Positions 44,259 to 51,636 of a stretch of 64,000 nucleotides of DNA are shown in pieces. The position numbers were made by a program, and so were the translations under genes. The notes under the pieces were generated by a model, which did no database searches, had not been told where the DNA came from, and was given only the letters and a program-made list of their open reading frames with translations. The first letter of the stretch is position 1, and each line of letters begins with the position of its first letter. Source of the DNA: CAG-1031 sp964391735. Lineage in GTDB: Bacteria > Bacteroidota > Bacteroidia > Bacteroidales > Muribaculaceae. The DNA lies in assembly GCA_964391735.1 (NCBI GenBank), contig CAYMNF010000003.1, positions 6,205 to 70,204 of the forward strand. The letters are read 5' to 3'.

Positions 44259-44860
44259 TGGCTCCCCACGCCGGACATAATACGCTACACGGGGCGGAGA
44301 AAGAGGTTATTTCCCCTTTCCCCGCCTCTGTTTTTGATATCCATTGTCATCTGCCGGCCCCGCAGCCCGGGCGTATAATATGTCTGGACCCGGTCGAGGG
44401 TATTCCCTCCCTGTTGCCCGACCAATATTACAGCGTGGGCATACACCCGTGGAACGTTTGCCGCGCCGATGACAGTCACCTGCGGACTTTGCAGCAGTTG
44501 GCCGCCGACCCGCGAGTCCTTGCTATCGGCGAGGTCGGGTTTGATACGCTGCGAGCTGAGGATGCCGAGGCAACCTTGGCGCGTCAGCAACTCCTGGCTG
44601 AGCAACACGCCCTCCTGGCCGAGGAACTACACAAGCCCGTGATTTGGCATGTGGTGCGACGCTGGGACCAACTGTTGGCTCTGAAGAAATCCGTCAGGCC
44701 CAAGAGTCCGTGGATAGTTCACGGTTTCACCGGCGGGATGCAACTTGCCGAGCAACTGACACGCGCGGGGATTCACCTGTCGCTGGGGCCCAAGGCTAAC
44801 CCCGAGGTGCGCAACGCTTTCCCCCATTTCAGCGAGAGCGATGCCTTGACGCAGCCTTGA
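44258..44860 (+). CDS. TatD-family hydrolase, C-terminally short
   Basis: The 200-residue protein has the first metal-binding motif FDIHCHLPAP, then YYSVGIHPWNV, LAIGEVGFDTL and PVIWHVVRRWDQLLAL (metal His). IVHGFTGGMQLAEQLTRAG and LSLGPKANPEV follow. Family members usually continue with a segment carrying the metal-binding Glu-Thr-Asp; here the frame stops after FSESDALTQP. Neither other forward frame restores that segment. So it is either a divergent short form or a gene with a lost 3' end. It is translationally coupled to rpoD (1-bp overlap). TatD proteins are metal-dependent nucleases or deacylases. Confidence 0.75.
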   Translation: MAPHAGHNTLHGAEKEVISPFPASVFDIHCHLPAPQPGRIICLDPVEGIPSLLPDQYYSVGIHPWNVCRADDSHLRTLQQLAADPRVLAIGEVGFDTLRAEDAEATLARQQLLAEQHALLAEELHKPVIWHVVRRWDQLLALKKSVRPKSPWIVHGFTGGMQLAEQLTRAGIHLSLGPKANPEVRNAFPHFSESDALTQP

Positions 44861-45053
44861 TTTTCCCCGTAATAAAATTTTTTTTGAAAAAATTTTCACC
44901 CCGACTGAACTTTCCTGCCGGGGTGATGTTATACTTATACAAAAGCGATACAGGCTGCGAATGCACAATGTCTATAACAACTAAAGATATAACACAATTG
45001 TCAAGAATAACCGTTTTCATGTATTACTCAAATAATTAAAGATTTATTTTTTT

Positions 45054-45095
45054 CAAGGTGGGAAAATGTCAAAAGCATCTTCCACCTTGTTTTTT
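45054..45095 (+). terminator. Intrinsic terminator candidate
   Basis: CAAGGTGG pairs with CCACCTTG (8 bp, 20-nt loop), followed by TTTTTT. It lies 190 bp after the TatD stop and may end the rpoD-tatD transcript or a small RNA. Confidence 0.6.
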
Positions 45096-45161
45096 AATTT
45101 GTTTTGATTGTTGAGAAAGAATAATCCAAACAAGCAACTGAAATTTCCCAATGAACGTGAG

Positions 45162-45198
45162 ACCGTCGGTTACTGCGAAGCACCCGGCGGTTTTTTTT
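45162..45198 (+). terminator. Second intrinsic terminator candidate
   Basis: ACCGTCGG pairs with CCGGCGGT (8 bp, one G-U, 14-nt loop), followed by a run of T. Confidence 0.65.
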
Positions 45199-45213
45199 CT
45201 GCCCCCTCCCCAT

Positions 45214-45267
45214 TTATCGACAATTTCACCGGAGTTATTGACATTTTTGCCCACTTATTGACATTTT
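45214..45267. repeat. Three DnaA-box-like direct repeats upstream of parA
   Basis: TTATCGACAATTT (45214), TTATTGACATTTT (45235) and TTATTGACATTTT (45255) are spaced 21 and 20 bp apart. Each contains a 9-mer one base away from the DnaA box TTATNCACA. Confidence 0.5.
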
Positions 45268-45313
45268 TGTAATTTTTGCCTATTGTTCCACGCCTAAAAT
45301 GGTGAAAGTGATA

Positions 45314-45321
45314 TACTTTTG
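45314..45321 (+). promoter_or_regulatory. -7 box of parA-parB
   Basis: TACTTTTG, 29 bp before the parA ATG. A -33 TTTG at the right distance is lacking. An alternative TTTG-N20-TAATTTTTG at 45246-45278 has one extra T. Confidence 0.4.
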
Positions 45322-45350
45322 CATCCGTGAAAAAATAATTGTGTATATCA

Positions 45351-46139
45351 ATGGGTAAAGTTATTGCAATAGCTAACCAAAAAGGGGGTGTGGGCAAAAC
45401 CACCACCACCATCAATCTTGGGGCCTCCCTGGCAGCCGAGGGGAAAAAAGTTCTGATTGTCGATGCCGACCCTCAGGCCAACGCCACATCCGGTTATGGC
45501 ATTGACCCGCGCAGCATGGAGAGCTCGATATATGAGTGCCTTGTTGACGAGTACCCCATGGACGGCTCACAGGTTGCAACATGTGTCAAGGGGCTTGACC
45601 TGGTGGGTAGCCGCATTGACCTGGCCGGGGCCGAGATTGAACTTGTGAGCAAGCCTGAGCGCGAGCGCGTGATGGAGCACGCTCTTGAGGGTATCCGTGA
45701 CAAGTATGACTATGTCCTTATTGACTGTTCCCCCTCCCTGGGACTGATTACCGTCAACGCCCTCACGGCTGCCGACTCGGTAATCATACCCGTGCAGGCT
45801 GAATACTTCGCCCTCGAGGGTATTACCAAACTGTTGAACACCATACGCATCATCAAGTCCAAACTTAACCGTAATCTTGAGATTGAGGGTTTCCTGTTGA
45901 CAATGTACGATGCCCGCCTGCGACTGGCCAACCAGATATATGAGGAGCTGAAAGGGCACTTCGCCACAATGGTCTTTGACACGGTTATCCCGCGTAACAT
46001 CCGCCTTAGCGAGGCCCCGAGCCACGGGTTGCCGGCCCTTATGTACGCCCCTGAGAGCCGCGGTGCAACCAGCCACGTGGCCCTGGCAAAGGAACTGATA
46101 AAACGTAATCGCAAACCGGCCTCAACAAAACAGAAATAA
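45351..46139 (+). CDS. parA: Chromosome-partitioning ATPase ParA (Soj)
   Basis: The 262-residue ATPase has the deviant Walker A motif NQKGGVGKTTT at residues 9-19, the A' motif IVDADPQANATSG and Walker B DYVLIDCSPSLGLIT. It also has the typical QAEYFALEG, and SEAPSHGLP near the end. I chose the start at 45351 because the Soj N-terminus is MGKVIAIANQ. With ParB it separates replicated origin regions. The parB gene starts inside its stop codon (TAATG). Confidence 0.96.
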   Translation: MGKVIAIANQKGGVGKTTTTINLGASLAAEGKKVLIVDADPQANATSGYGIDPRSMESSIYECLVDEYPMDGSQVATCVKGLDLVGSRIDLAGAEIELVSKPERERVMEHALEGIRDKYDYVLIDCSPSLGLITVNALTAADSVIIPVQAEYFALEGITKLLNTIRIIKSKLNRNLEIEGFLLTMYDARLRLANQIYEELKGHFATMVFDTVIPRNIRLSEAPSHGLPALMYAPESRGATSHVALAKELIKRNRKPASTKQK

Positions 46140-47017
46140 TGGCACAATCAAAACGCAATGCCTTGGGTCGCGGGCTGGACTCGCTGATTTCAATGGATGA
46201 CACCCCCGCACGCGGCACATCGGCGATAAACGAGATTCAGCTTGACCGCATTACGCCCAATCCCGACCAGCCGCGTCGCATATTCGACGACGAGTCCCTT
46301 GAGGAGCTCGCCGGTTCCATTCGTGAATTGGGCATAATTCAGCCCCTTTCCCTAAGAAAGACCGGGCCTGATACCTACCAGATTATCGCCGGCGAGCGTC
46401 GTTTCAGGGCCGCAAAACTGGCCGGGTTACAAAGCGTCCCCGCATACATACGCACGGCCAATGACACCGAGCTCACCGAGATGGCCCTCATTGAAAACAT
46501 TCAGCGTGAGGACCTTAACGCCATTGAGATTGCCCTGACGTTTAAGAAACTTATCGAGCAATACTCACTGACACAGGAGCGGCTGAGCGAGCGCATAGGC
46601 AAGAAGCGCGCCACCATAGCCAACTTCCTGCGGTTGCTGAAGTTGCCCGCCGAGGTGCAGTTGGGGCTGCGTGACAAGCGCGTTGACATGGGGCATGCCC
46701 GTGCACTGCTGTCAATCGACGACCCCACAAAGCAATTGCGCCTGTATGAGCAGATTTTGCGTGAGGGGCTGTCGGTGCGCCGCGTTGAAGAGCTCGCTCG
46801 CAAGATGCGTCAGCAACAGGATGACGACCGCTCGCGCAGTGGCAACAGTCCGCAAAACCGCCAGAACTTCGACCAGCTGAAGGCACACCTCTCTAACCGA
46901 TTCGCCACCCCGGTGGGTTTCTCATGCGATGCTAAGGGTAAGGGAAAGATTACCTTCTCATTCAGCAACGAGGCCGAACTTGAAAGATTAATTACTATAT
47001 TTGATAGTCTTAAATAG
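46139..47017 (+). CDS. parB: Chromosome-partitioning protein ParB (Spo0J)
   Basis: The 292-residue protein begins with the short ParA-binding tail (KRNALGRGLDSLI). The ParB/sulfiredoxin CTPase domain includes IQLDRITPNPDQPRRIFDD, LRKTGPDTYQIIAGERRFRAAKLAG and EMALIENIQREDLNAIE. The HTH is LTQERLSERIGKKRATIANF and the C-terminal dimerisation domain follows. All parts are intact. ParB binds parS sites and spreads as a CTP-dependent clamp. I found no perfect parS palindrome in this window. Confidence 0.96.
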   Translation: MAQSKRNALGRGLDSLISMDDTPARGTSAINEIQLDRITPNPDQPRRIFDDESLEELAGSIRELGIIQPLSLRKTGPDTYQIIAGERRFRAAKLAGLQSVPAYIRTANDTELTEMALIENIQREDLNAIEIALTFKKLIEQYSLTQERLSERIGKKRATIANFLRLLKLPAEVQLGLRDKRVDMGHARALLSIDDPTKQLRLYEQILREGLSVRRVEELARKMRQQQDDDRSRSGNSPQNRQNFDQLKAHLSNRFATPVGFSCDAKGKGKITFSFSNEAELERLITIFDSLK

Positions 47018-47073
47018 TAACATAACCTTATGACTAAGGCCTATGTGGCTGAAAGTCAGCTTTTAACACCGTG

Positions 47074-47934
47074 ATGCCAAAAAACCGCCATAACGACACC
47101 GTTTGCCGTTCACACCTCGTCAAAGGGGTGATTTTGGTGGTTTTATTGGCCTGTGGGGGAGCAATTAACATTTTTTCCGTTAATCTTTCACAAAAACCCG
47201 AGACACCCACAACCCTCCCGGTTGAGCCCGCGGCTGTGCAAGCCCAACCCACGCGCCCGTCCAAGATTGAGGGCGGACACCGGCGCTTACGCACGGCAGT
47301 TGACAACGACCAATGGCCCGACACCTTGACGGCCCCGATGCCTCAGCAGGGAACCTTGGCTGTGGTGGGTGAGGAGTTCCAAACCGACTCTATCCCCGGC
47401 ACTATAAAGGTGGATAAGTGGGAGGAGGTGCGTGTCATCACCTTTAACCCCGACCCCACGCGCGCGGTATGGATGTCGGCCCTGTTCCCCGGCTTGGGAC
47501 AGCTCTACAACCGCCGGTACTGGAAGCTGCCCATCATCGTCGGCGGTTTCATGGGGCTGGGTTATGCAACATCATGGAACAACTCAATGTTGAGGGATTA
47601 TACCAGGGCATACGCCGACATAATGGATAATGACCCCTCAACTAACAGTTATATGAACTTTTTCCCGCCCACGACAAGTGAGGGGGACCTTAATAAAACA
47701 TGGCTGCAAAATGTGCTGAAGTCCCGAAAAGATTTTTATCGCCGCAACCGTGACCTGTGCATAATATCTATGGTGGGGGTTTACCTGCTGGCAATGGTTG
47801 ACGCATACGTTGACGCCTCATTGTCACACTTCGACATCTCACCGCAACTGTCGATGAACGTGGCCCCGGCTCTGATACAGGAGTCACGTGATCAGTTGCC
47901 GAGCATAGGCCTGCAGTGGGCTCTCAACTTCTGA
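47074..47934 (+). CDS. DUF5683-family membrane protein
   Basis: The 286-residue protein has a hydrophobic N-terminal anchor (about 17-40) and a Pro/Thr-rich linker. The DUF5683 core contains RAVWMSALFPGLGQLYNRRYWKLPIIVGGFMG-type residues; the part FPGLGQLYNRRYWK is diagnostic. Two more membrane segments follow near residues 160-190 and 235-255. In Bacteroidales this family regularly lies between parB and an MltD-like transglycosylase, as here. Function is unknown; an envelope role is likely. A GTG one codon upstream (47071) is an alternative start. Confidence 0.85.
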   Translation: MPKNRHNDTVCRSHLVKGVILVVLLACGGAINIFSVNLSQKPETPTTLPVEPAAVQAQPTRPSKIEGGHRRLRTAVDNDQWPDTLTAPMPQQGTLAVVGEEFQTDSIPGTIKVDKWEEVRVITFNPDPTRAVWMSALFPGLGQLYNRRYWKLPIIVGGFMGLGYATSWNNSMLRDYTRAYADIMDNDPSTNSYMNFFPPTTSEGDLNKTWLQNVLKSRKDFYRRNRDLCIISMVGVYLLAMVDAYVDASLSHFDISPQLSMNVAPALIQESRDQLPSIGLQWALNF

Positions 47935-47965
47935 CCTCCTTTCAGGACTGCCACACACAACAACA

Positions 47966-50032
47966 ATGATGATGAAAAAAATTATATCTGCCTTTTTGAT
48001 GCTTGCCGCTGCAACCACCGCCAGTCAGTTGGTGGCCGCGCCATCCATCCTTGACCTTAAACACTCAATCACCGACAGCGAGCTTGTGCCCCCCGAAAGT
48101 TTCGAGACCAAGGCACGTGAGCTTGAGGAGAATTTCTATCTGCAGAACTATACCGTCGTTGACCGCAAGAACAAGGGTGAGCAGTTTGCATCCCCCAAGG
48201 TGTATGAGGAGCGCCTCACTGCTCTGCCCACCGAGATTGAGATGCCCTACAATGACATTGTGCGCCGCTTCATCGAGATGTATCTGGGCAAGCGCCGCAA
48301 CCAACTCGCCGACATGCTGGCTCTCCACACCTATTACGGCAACATTTTCCTTGAGGAATTGGTGAAGGAGGGGATGCCCACCGAGCTGCAGTATCTGCCC
48401 GTCATTGAGAGTGCCCTCAACCCCAATGCCGTCAGCTCAGCCGGCGCCGGCGGCCTGTGGCAGTTTATGCCCTCAACAGCAAAAGGGATGGGCATGGAGG
48501 TGAACTCTCTGGTGGATGAGCGGCGTGACCCGCGCATGTCGTCACAGAAAGCCGCCAAGTATCTCCATGACCTCTATGATATATACGGTGACTGGTCACT
48601 GGCCATTGCCGCATACAACTGTGGCCCCGGCAACGTCAACAAGGCCATGAGGCGTGCCGGCGGCGGCAAAAAGGATTTCTGGGAAATTTATAACTATCTC
48701 CCCAAGGAGACCCGCAGCTATGTCCCCGCTTTCATCGCCGCCAACTATGTCATGAACTATCATGACCGCCACGGCATATCTCCCACAGTTGTCAAGAAGC
48801 ACCTCACCACCGATACAGTTCAGGTGAAGAATCGTGTACACCTGCGCCAGATTGCCGATGTGCTCCAGATTCCCCTTGAGGAAATCAGGATGCTCAACCC
48901 GCAGTTCCGCAAGGATATAATCCCCGGCAGTGAGCACCGCTCATACGCCCTGACGCTGCCCACTCAGCAATGCCTGGCATATGTGATGAGCGAGGAGGAG
49001 ATCCTGGCCCACGATGCCGAGTTGTATGCCCAGCGCACGCACGTTGAGCCCGGTGAGCGTACCCACGGCAACGAGAACTCCGGCGAGGAGGTGGCCGAGA
49101 ATGCTCCGGCCCCCAACGGCGAGGACGCTCCCTCGGTGCAACAACCTGCCACCGATGTGGCACAAGGTCCCGCACCCGCTGTTGAGCAGAACGGGGTACG
49201 CCGTATCACGCACACCGTTGAGCGTGGCGAGTCCCTCAAGGACATTGCCCGCCGGTATGGCGTCTCAGCCACAGACCTCAAGCGCTGGAACCACCTGCGT
49301 CGCGGCAAGGTGAAGGACGGCGACCGCCTGGTGGTGGAATTGGGTACTGCCGCCGAGGCCGGCGAGCAGCTTGCCCAGGTGCCCGAGCGCCAACGCCGTA
49401 CACTGCGCAATACCACAAATGAGACTTCCGTGCCCCTGCCCCCGGCAAAGAAGGAACCCGCCCCGCAGCCGCAGGTGCCCGCGGTGAAAAACACCAAGCC
49501 TACCCGCGTCAGCGAGCCGGTGCCTGAACTGCCCCAACGCACAGCACGCCCCACGCGCGCGCAGTCTGACAACCGCCGTGCCGACCGCCAGAACGCCGAG
49601 AACGATGCCCCGGCTACCCAGAACAAGAAGAAGCGCGCCGAGCAGGCAGCCCCCGAACAGCCCGCTAACAAAAAGAAGAAGGCCAACAGCAACAACGACC
49701 GCCAGAACAACCAAAAGCAGGCCAACCAAAACAACAACAAGAAGAAAAAGAAGAACCAGCAGCCCAAAGAGCCGCCTACAAAGGAATATACCGTCAAGAA
49801 GGGTGACACCCTTGAGGAACTGGCACGCAAGAACAACACCACAGTTGATGCTATCCGCCAGGCTAACGGAATCAAGAAGACCTCAGACTTCATCAACATT
49901 GACCAGAAGCTGAAGATTCCCAAGGGCTCAAAGGCCAACGACAAAAAGAATAAGAAGGAGGATTCGAAGTCCGGCAAAAACTCCAAAAAGAACAACAGCA
50001 AGAGCAGTAAAAACAGCAAGAAGAAGCGCTGA
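47966..50032 (+). CDS. mltD: Membrane-bound lytic murein transglycosylase D with LysM repeats
   Basis: The 688-residue protein has a signal peptide (residues 1-24) and an SLT domain (about 120-280). Catalytic Glu148 is in PVIESALNP, followed by SSAGAGGLWQFMPSTAKGMG and SLAIAAYNCGPGNVNKAM. One LysM domain (about 413-458, HTVERGESLKDIARRYGVS) precedes a long Pro-, Lys- and Asn-rich linker (about 470-605). A second LysM follows (about 607-652, YTVKKGDTLEELARKNN), then a Lys/Ser/Asn tail. It cleaves peptidoglycan glycan strands, producing 1,6-anhydro ends. The basic linker may bind the wall or other polyanions. It is 31 bp after the DUF5683 gene; a terminator follows. Confidence 0.93.
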   Translation: MMMKKIISAFLMLAAATTASQLVAAPSILDLKHSITDSELVPPESFETKARELEENFYLQNYTVVDRKNKGEQFASPKVYEERLTALPTEIEMPYNDIVRRFIEMYLGKRRNQLADMLALHTYYGNIFLEELVKEGMPTELQYLPVIESALNPNAVSSAGAGGLWQFMPSTAKGMGMEVNSLVDERRDPRMSSQKAAKYLHDLYDIYGDWSLAIAAYNCGPGNVNKAMRRAGGGKKDFWEIYNYLPKETRSYVPAFIAANYVMNYHDRHGISPTVVKKHLTTDTVQVKNRVHLRQIADVLQIPLEEIRMLNPQFRKDIIPGSEHRSYALTLPTQQCLAYVMSEEEILAHDAELYAQRTHVEPGERTHGNENSGEEVAENAPAPNGEDAPSVQQPATDVAQGPAPAVEQNGVRRITHTVERGESLKDIARRYGVSATDLKRWNHLRRGKVKDGDRLVVELGTAAEAGEQLAQVPERQRRTLRNTTNETSVPLPPAKKEPAPQPQVPAVKNTKPTRVSEPVPELPQRTARPTRAQSDNRRADRQNAENDAPATQNKKKRAEQAAPEQPANKKKKANSNNDRQNNQKQANQNNNKKKKKNQQPKEPPTKEYTVKKGDTLEELARKNNTTVDAIRQANGIKKTSDFINIDQKLKIPKGSKANDKKNKKEDSKSGKNSKKNNSKSSKNSKKKR

Positions 50033-50091
50033 TAATTCCGCCGATTCTGCCGGCATACTCAGGCTGTAGAGTTACCTAATCATCATCGTTG

Positions 50092-50130
50092 CCGAGGGGC
50101 CGGGCCAACAAATTGCCCGCCCCTCGGTTT
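50092..50130 (+). terminator. Intrinsic terminator after mltD
   Basis: CCGAGGGGC-CGGG pairs with CCCG-CCCCTCGG (12 bp with one bulged C), followed by TTTATATTT. Confidence 0.7.
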
Positions 50131-50163
50131 ATATTTATACAGGCCCTCCTTACAATAATTTGC

Positions 50164-51465
50164 ATGACAATGAAAGCACCACTTGCCGAACGCATGCGCC
50201 CGCGCACCCTTGATGAATACATCGGGCAGACCCACCTTGTGGGCTCTGACGGTGTCATACGCCGCATGGCACAAACCGGTAATGTCGCCTCCTTCATCCT
50301 GTGGGGCCCTCCCGGGGTCGGTAAGACCACCCTTGCGCGTATCGTCGCATCCACGGTCGAGGCTCCTTTCTACACCTTGTCGGCCGTCAGCGCGGGGGTG
50401 AAAGAGGTGCGCGATGTCATTGCGCGCTGTCAGGCTGACGCATCGGGGCTCTTCGCAAATCGCCGCCCCATCCTGTTTATCGATGAGATTCACCGCTTCA
50501 GCAAGTCGCAACAAGACAGCCTGTTGGGGGCTGTCGAGAAGGGTATCGTAACGCTGATAGGCGCCACCACAGAGAATCCCTCGTTTGAGGTCATATCCCC
50601 GCTGCTGTCGAGGGCGCAGGTGTACACCCTCAACCCCCTCAGTGACGAAAACCTGCAACAACTGCTTGACCGCACCCTCGCTTCACCCCGCGGGCTTGCC
50701 GACCGCAAAGTGGATGTGCAACAGACCGCAGCCCTCTTCCGTTTCGCCGGCGGCGACGGCCGCAAACTGCTCAATATTCTCGACCTCCTTGACCAGGCCT
50801 CTGACCCCTCTGAGCCCCTGGTGATTACCGACGAACTGGTAACCCGCTCGCTGCAGAAAAACCCCGCCGCGTATGACAAAAACGGGGAACTGCACTACGA
50901 TATCATCTCGGCATTCATCAAGAGCGTGCGGGGTAGCGACCCCGATGCCGCCATTTACTGGCTCGCGCGGATGATTGAGGGTGGAGAGGACCCTGAGTTC
51001 ATTGCCCGCCGCCTGGTGATTCTGTCGGCCGAGGATATCGGCCTGGCAAACCCAAACGCCCTGGTGGTGGCAAATGCCGCTTTTGACGTTATCCGTAAAA
51101 TCGGCTGGCCTGAGGGGCGCATTCCCCTGGCTGAGTGCGTCGTATATCTGGCCACCTCCCCCAAGAGCAACTCGGCATACATGGCTATTGACGAGGCTAT
51201 GCGCCTGGTGCGTGAAACCGGCAATCAGCCCGTGCCCCTGCACCTGCGCAATGCACCCACCAAGTTGATGAAGGAGTTGGGATACGGCGCCGACTATAAG
51301 TATGCCCACGCCTATAAGGGGAACTTCGTGCGCCAGCAGTTTATGCCCGAGGCTTTGGGGCATCACAACTTCTGGCAGCCCGGCGACAACCCCTCTGAGC
51401 AGCGCATGGCCGCGCTCCAGAACCAACGATGGGCCCAAAATCCACCCGAAGAACCCCCAAAATAA
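50164..51465 (+). CDS. rarA: Replication-associated recombination protein A
   Basis: The 433-residue AAA+ ATPase (also called MgsA) has PLAERMRPRTLDEYIGQTHL at the start, Walker A GPPGVGKTT and Walker B ILFIDEIHRFSKSQQD. Sensor 1 is GATTENPSFEV, and the tetramerisation domain includes IYWLARMIEGGEDPEFIARR and LAECVVYLATSPKSNS. It ends at HNFWQPGD... as in the family. The start at 50164 was chosen over 50089, which lies inside the upstream terminator. RarA acts at stalled replication forks. Confidence 0.95.
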   Translation: MTMKAPLAERMRPRTLDEYIGQTHLVGSDGVIRRMAQTGNVASFILWGPPGVGKTTLARIVASTVEAPFYTLSAVSAGVKEVRDVIARCQADASGLFANRRPILFIDEIHRFSKSQQDSLLGAVEKGIVTLIGATTENPSFEVISPLLSRAQVYTLNPLSDENLQQLLDRTLASPRGLADRKVDVQQTAALFRFAGGDGRKLLNILDLLDQASDPSEPLVITDELVTRSLQKNPAAYDKNGELHYDIISAFIKSVRGSDPDAAIYWLARMIEGGEDPEFIARRLVILSAEDIGLANPNALVVANAAFDVIRKIGWPEGRIPLAECVVYLATSPKSNSAYMAIDEAMRLVRETGNQPVPLHLRNAPTKLMKELGYGADYKYAHAYKGNFVRQQFMPEALGHHNFWQPGDNPSEQRMAALQNQRWAQNPPEEPPK

Positions 51466-51517
51466 CCGTTTTTTAGGCCAAATCGCCACCCCTTTCGCAC
51501 CCTTTTTGGCTGTGCGT

Positions 51518-51548
51518 TTTGCGTTTTGCGGAATAATACGTACCTTTG
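51518..51548 (+). promoter_or_regulatory. Promoter of the PpiD-like gene
   Basis: TTTG (51518-51521), 19 bp, TACCTTTG (51541-51548). The leader is about 85 nt. Confidence 0.65.
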
Positions 51549-51636
51549 TGCGCTTATTGCTGCCTGCCGACTTCTCGGCCGCAATAGCGCAGTTTTCTTT
51601 GATTAAAACAAATAAAAAATTACCACATAACACGCA

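Larger units (their letters stand above)
44861..45350 (+). other. Gene-free AT-rich region with hairpins and direct repeats before parA
   Basis: About 490 bp hold no convincing protein gene. Three hairpins are visible: 44896-44926 (TCACCCCG/CGGGGTGA), 45054-45095 and 45162-45198. The last two have U runs on the plus strand. Three 20-bp-spaced repeats (45214-45267) and a parA -7 box follow. A 60-codon frame at 44857-45039 shows no family signal and is rich in AT-encoded residues. Confidence 0.6.

Noticed and set aside
44857..45039. A 60-codon plus-strand frame overlapping the TatD end, checked as a frameshifted TatD C-terminus
   Set aside because: It lacks the Glu-Thr-Asp motif and any other TatD feature, and its later part is AT-rich intergenic sequence with hairpins.
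45238..45263. TTGACA boxes resembling a sigma-70 -35 element
   Set aside because: The organism's housekeeping sigma factor is of the Bacteroidota type and uses TTTG/TAnnTTTG. No TATAAT lies at the right distance.
45284..45292. TGTTCCACG, which looks like half of a parS site
   Set aside because: parS is a 16-bp palindrome; the second half here (CCTAAAATG) does not match, so it is not a credible ParB site.
48964..50019. A 351-codon open frame on the minus strand
   Set aside because: It is antisense to the Lys/Asn/Pro-rich linker of mltD. Its product is low-complexity Leu/Phe/Ser, a mirror of AAG/AAC codons, with no start context or family motif.
50683..51633. A 316-codon open frame on the minus strand
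   Set aside because: It is the antisense shadow of rarA, which has all AAA+ motifs. The antisense product has no recognisable domain.
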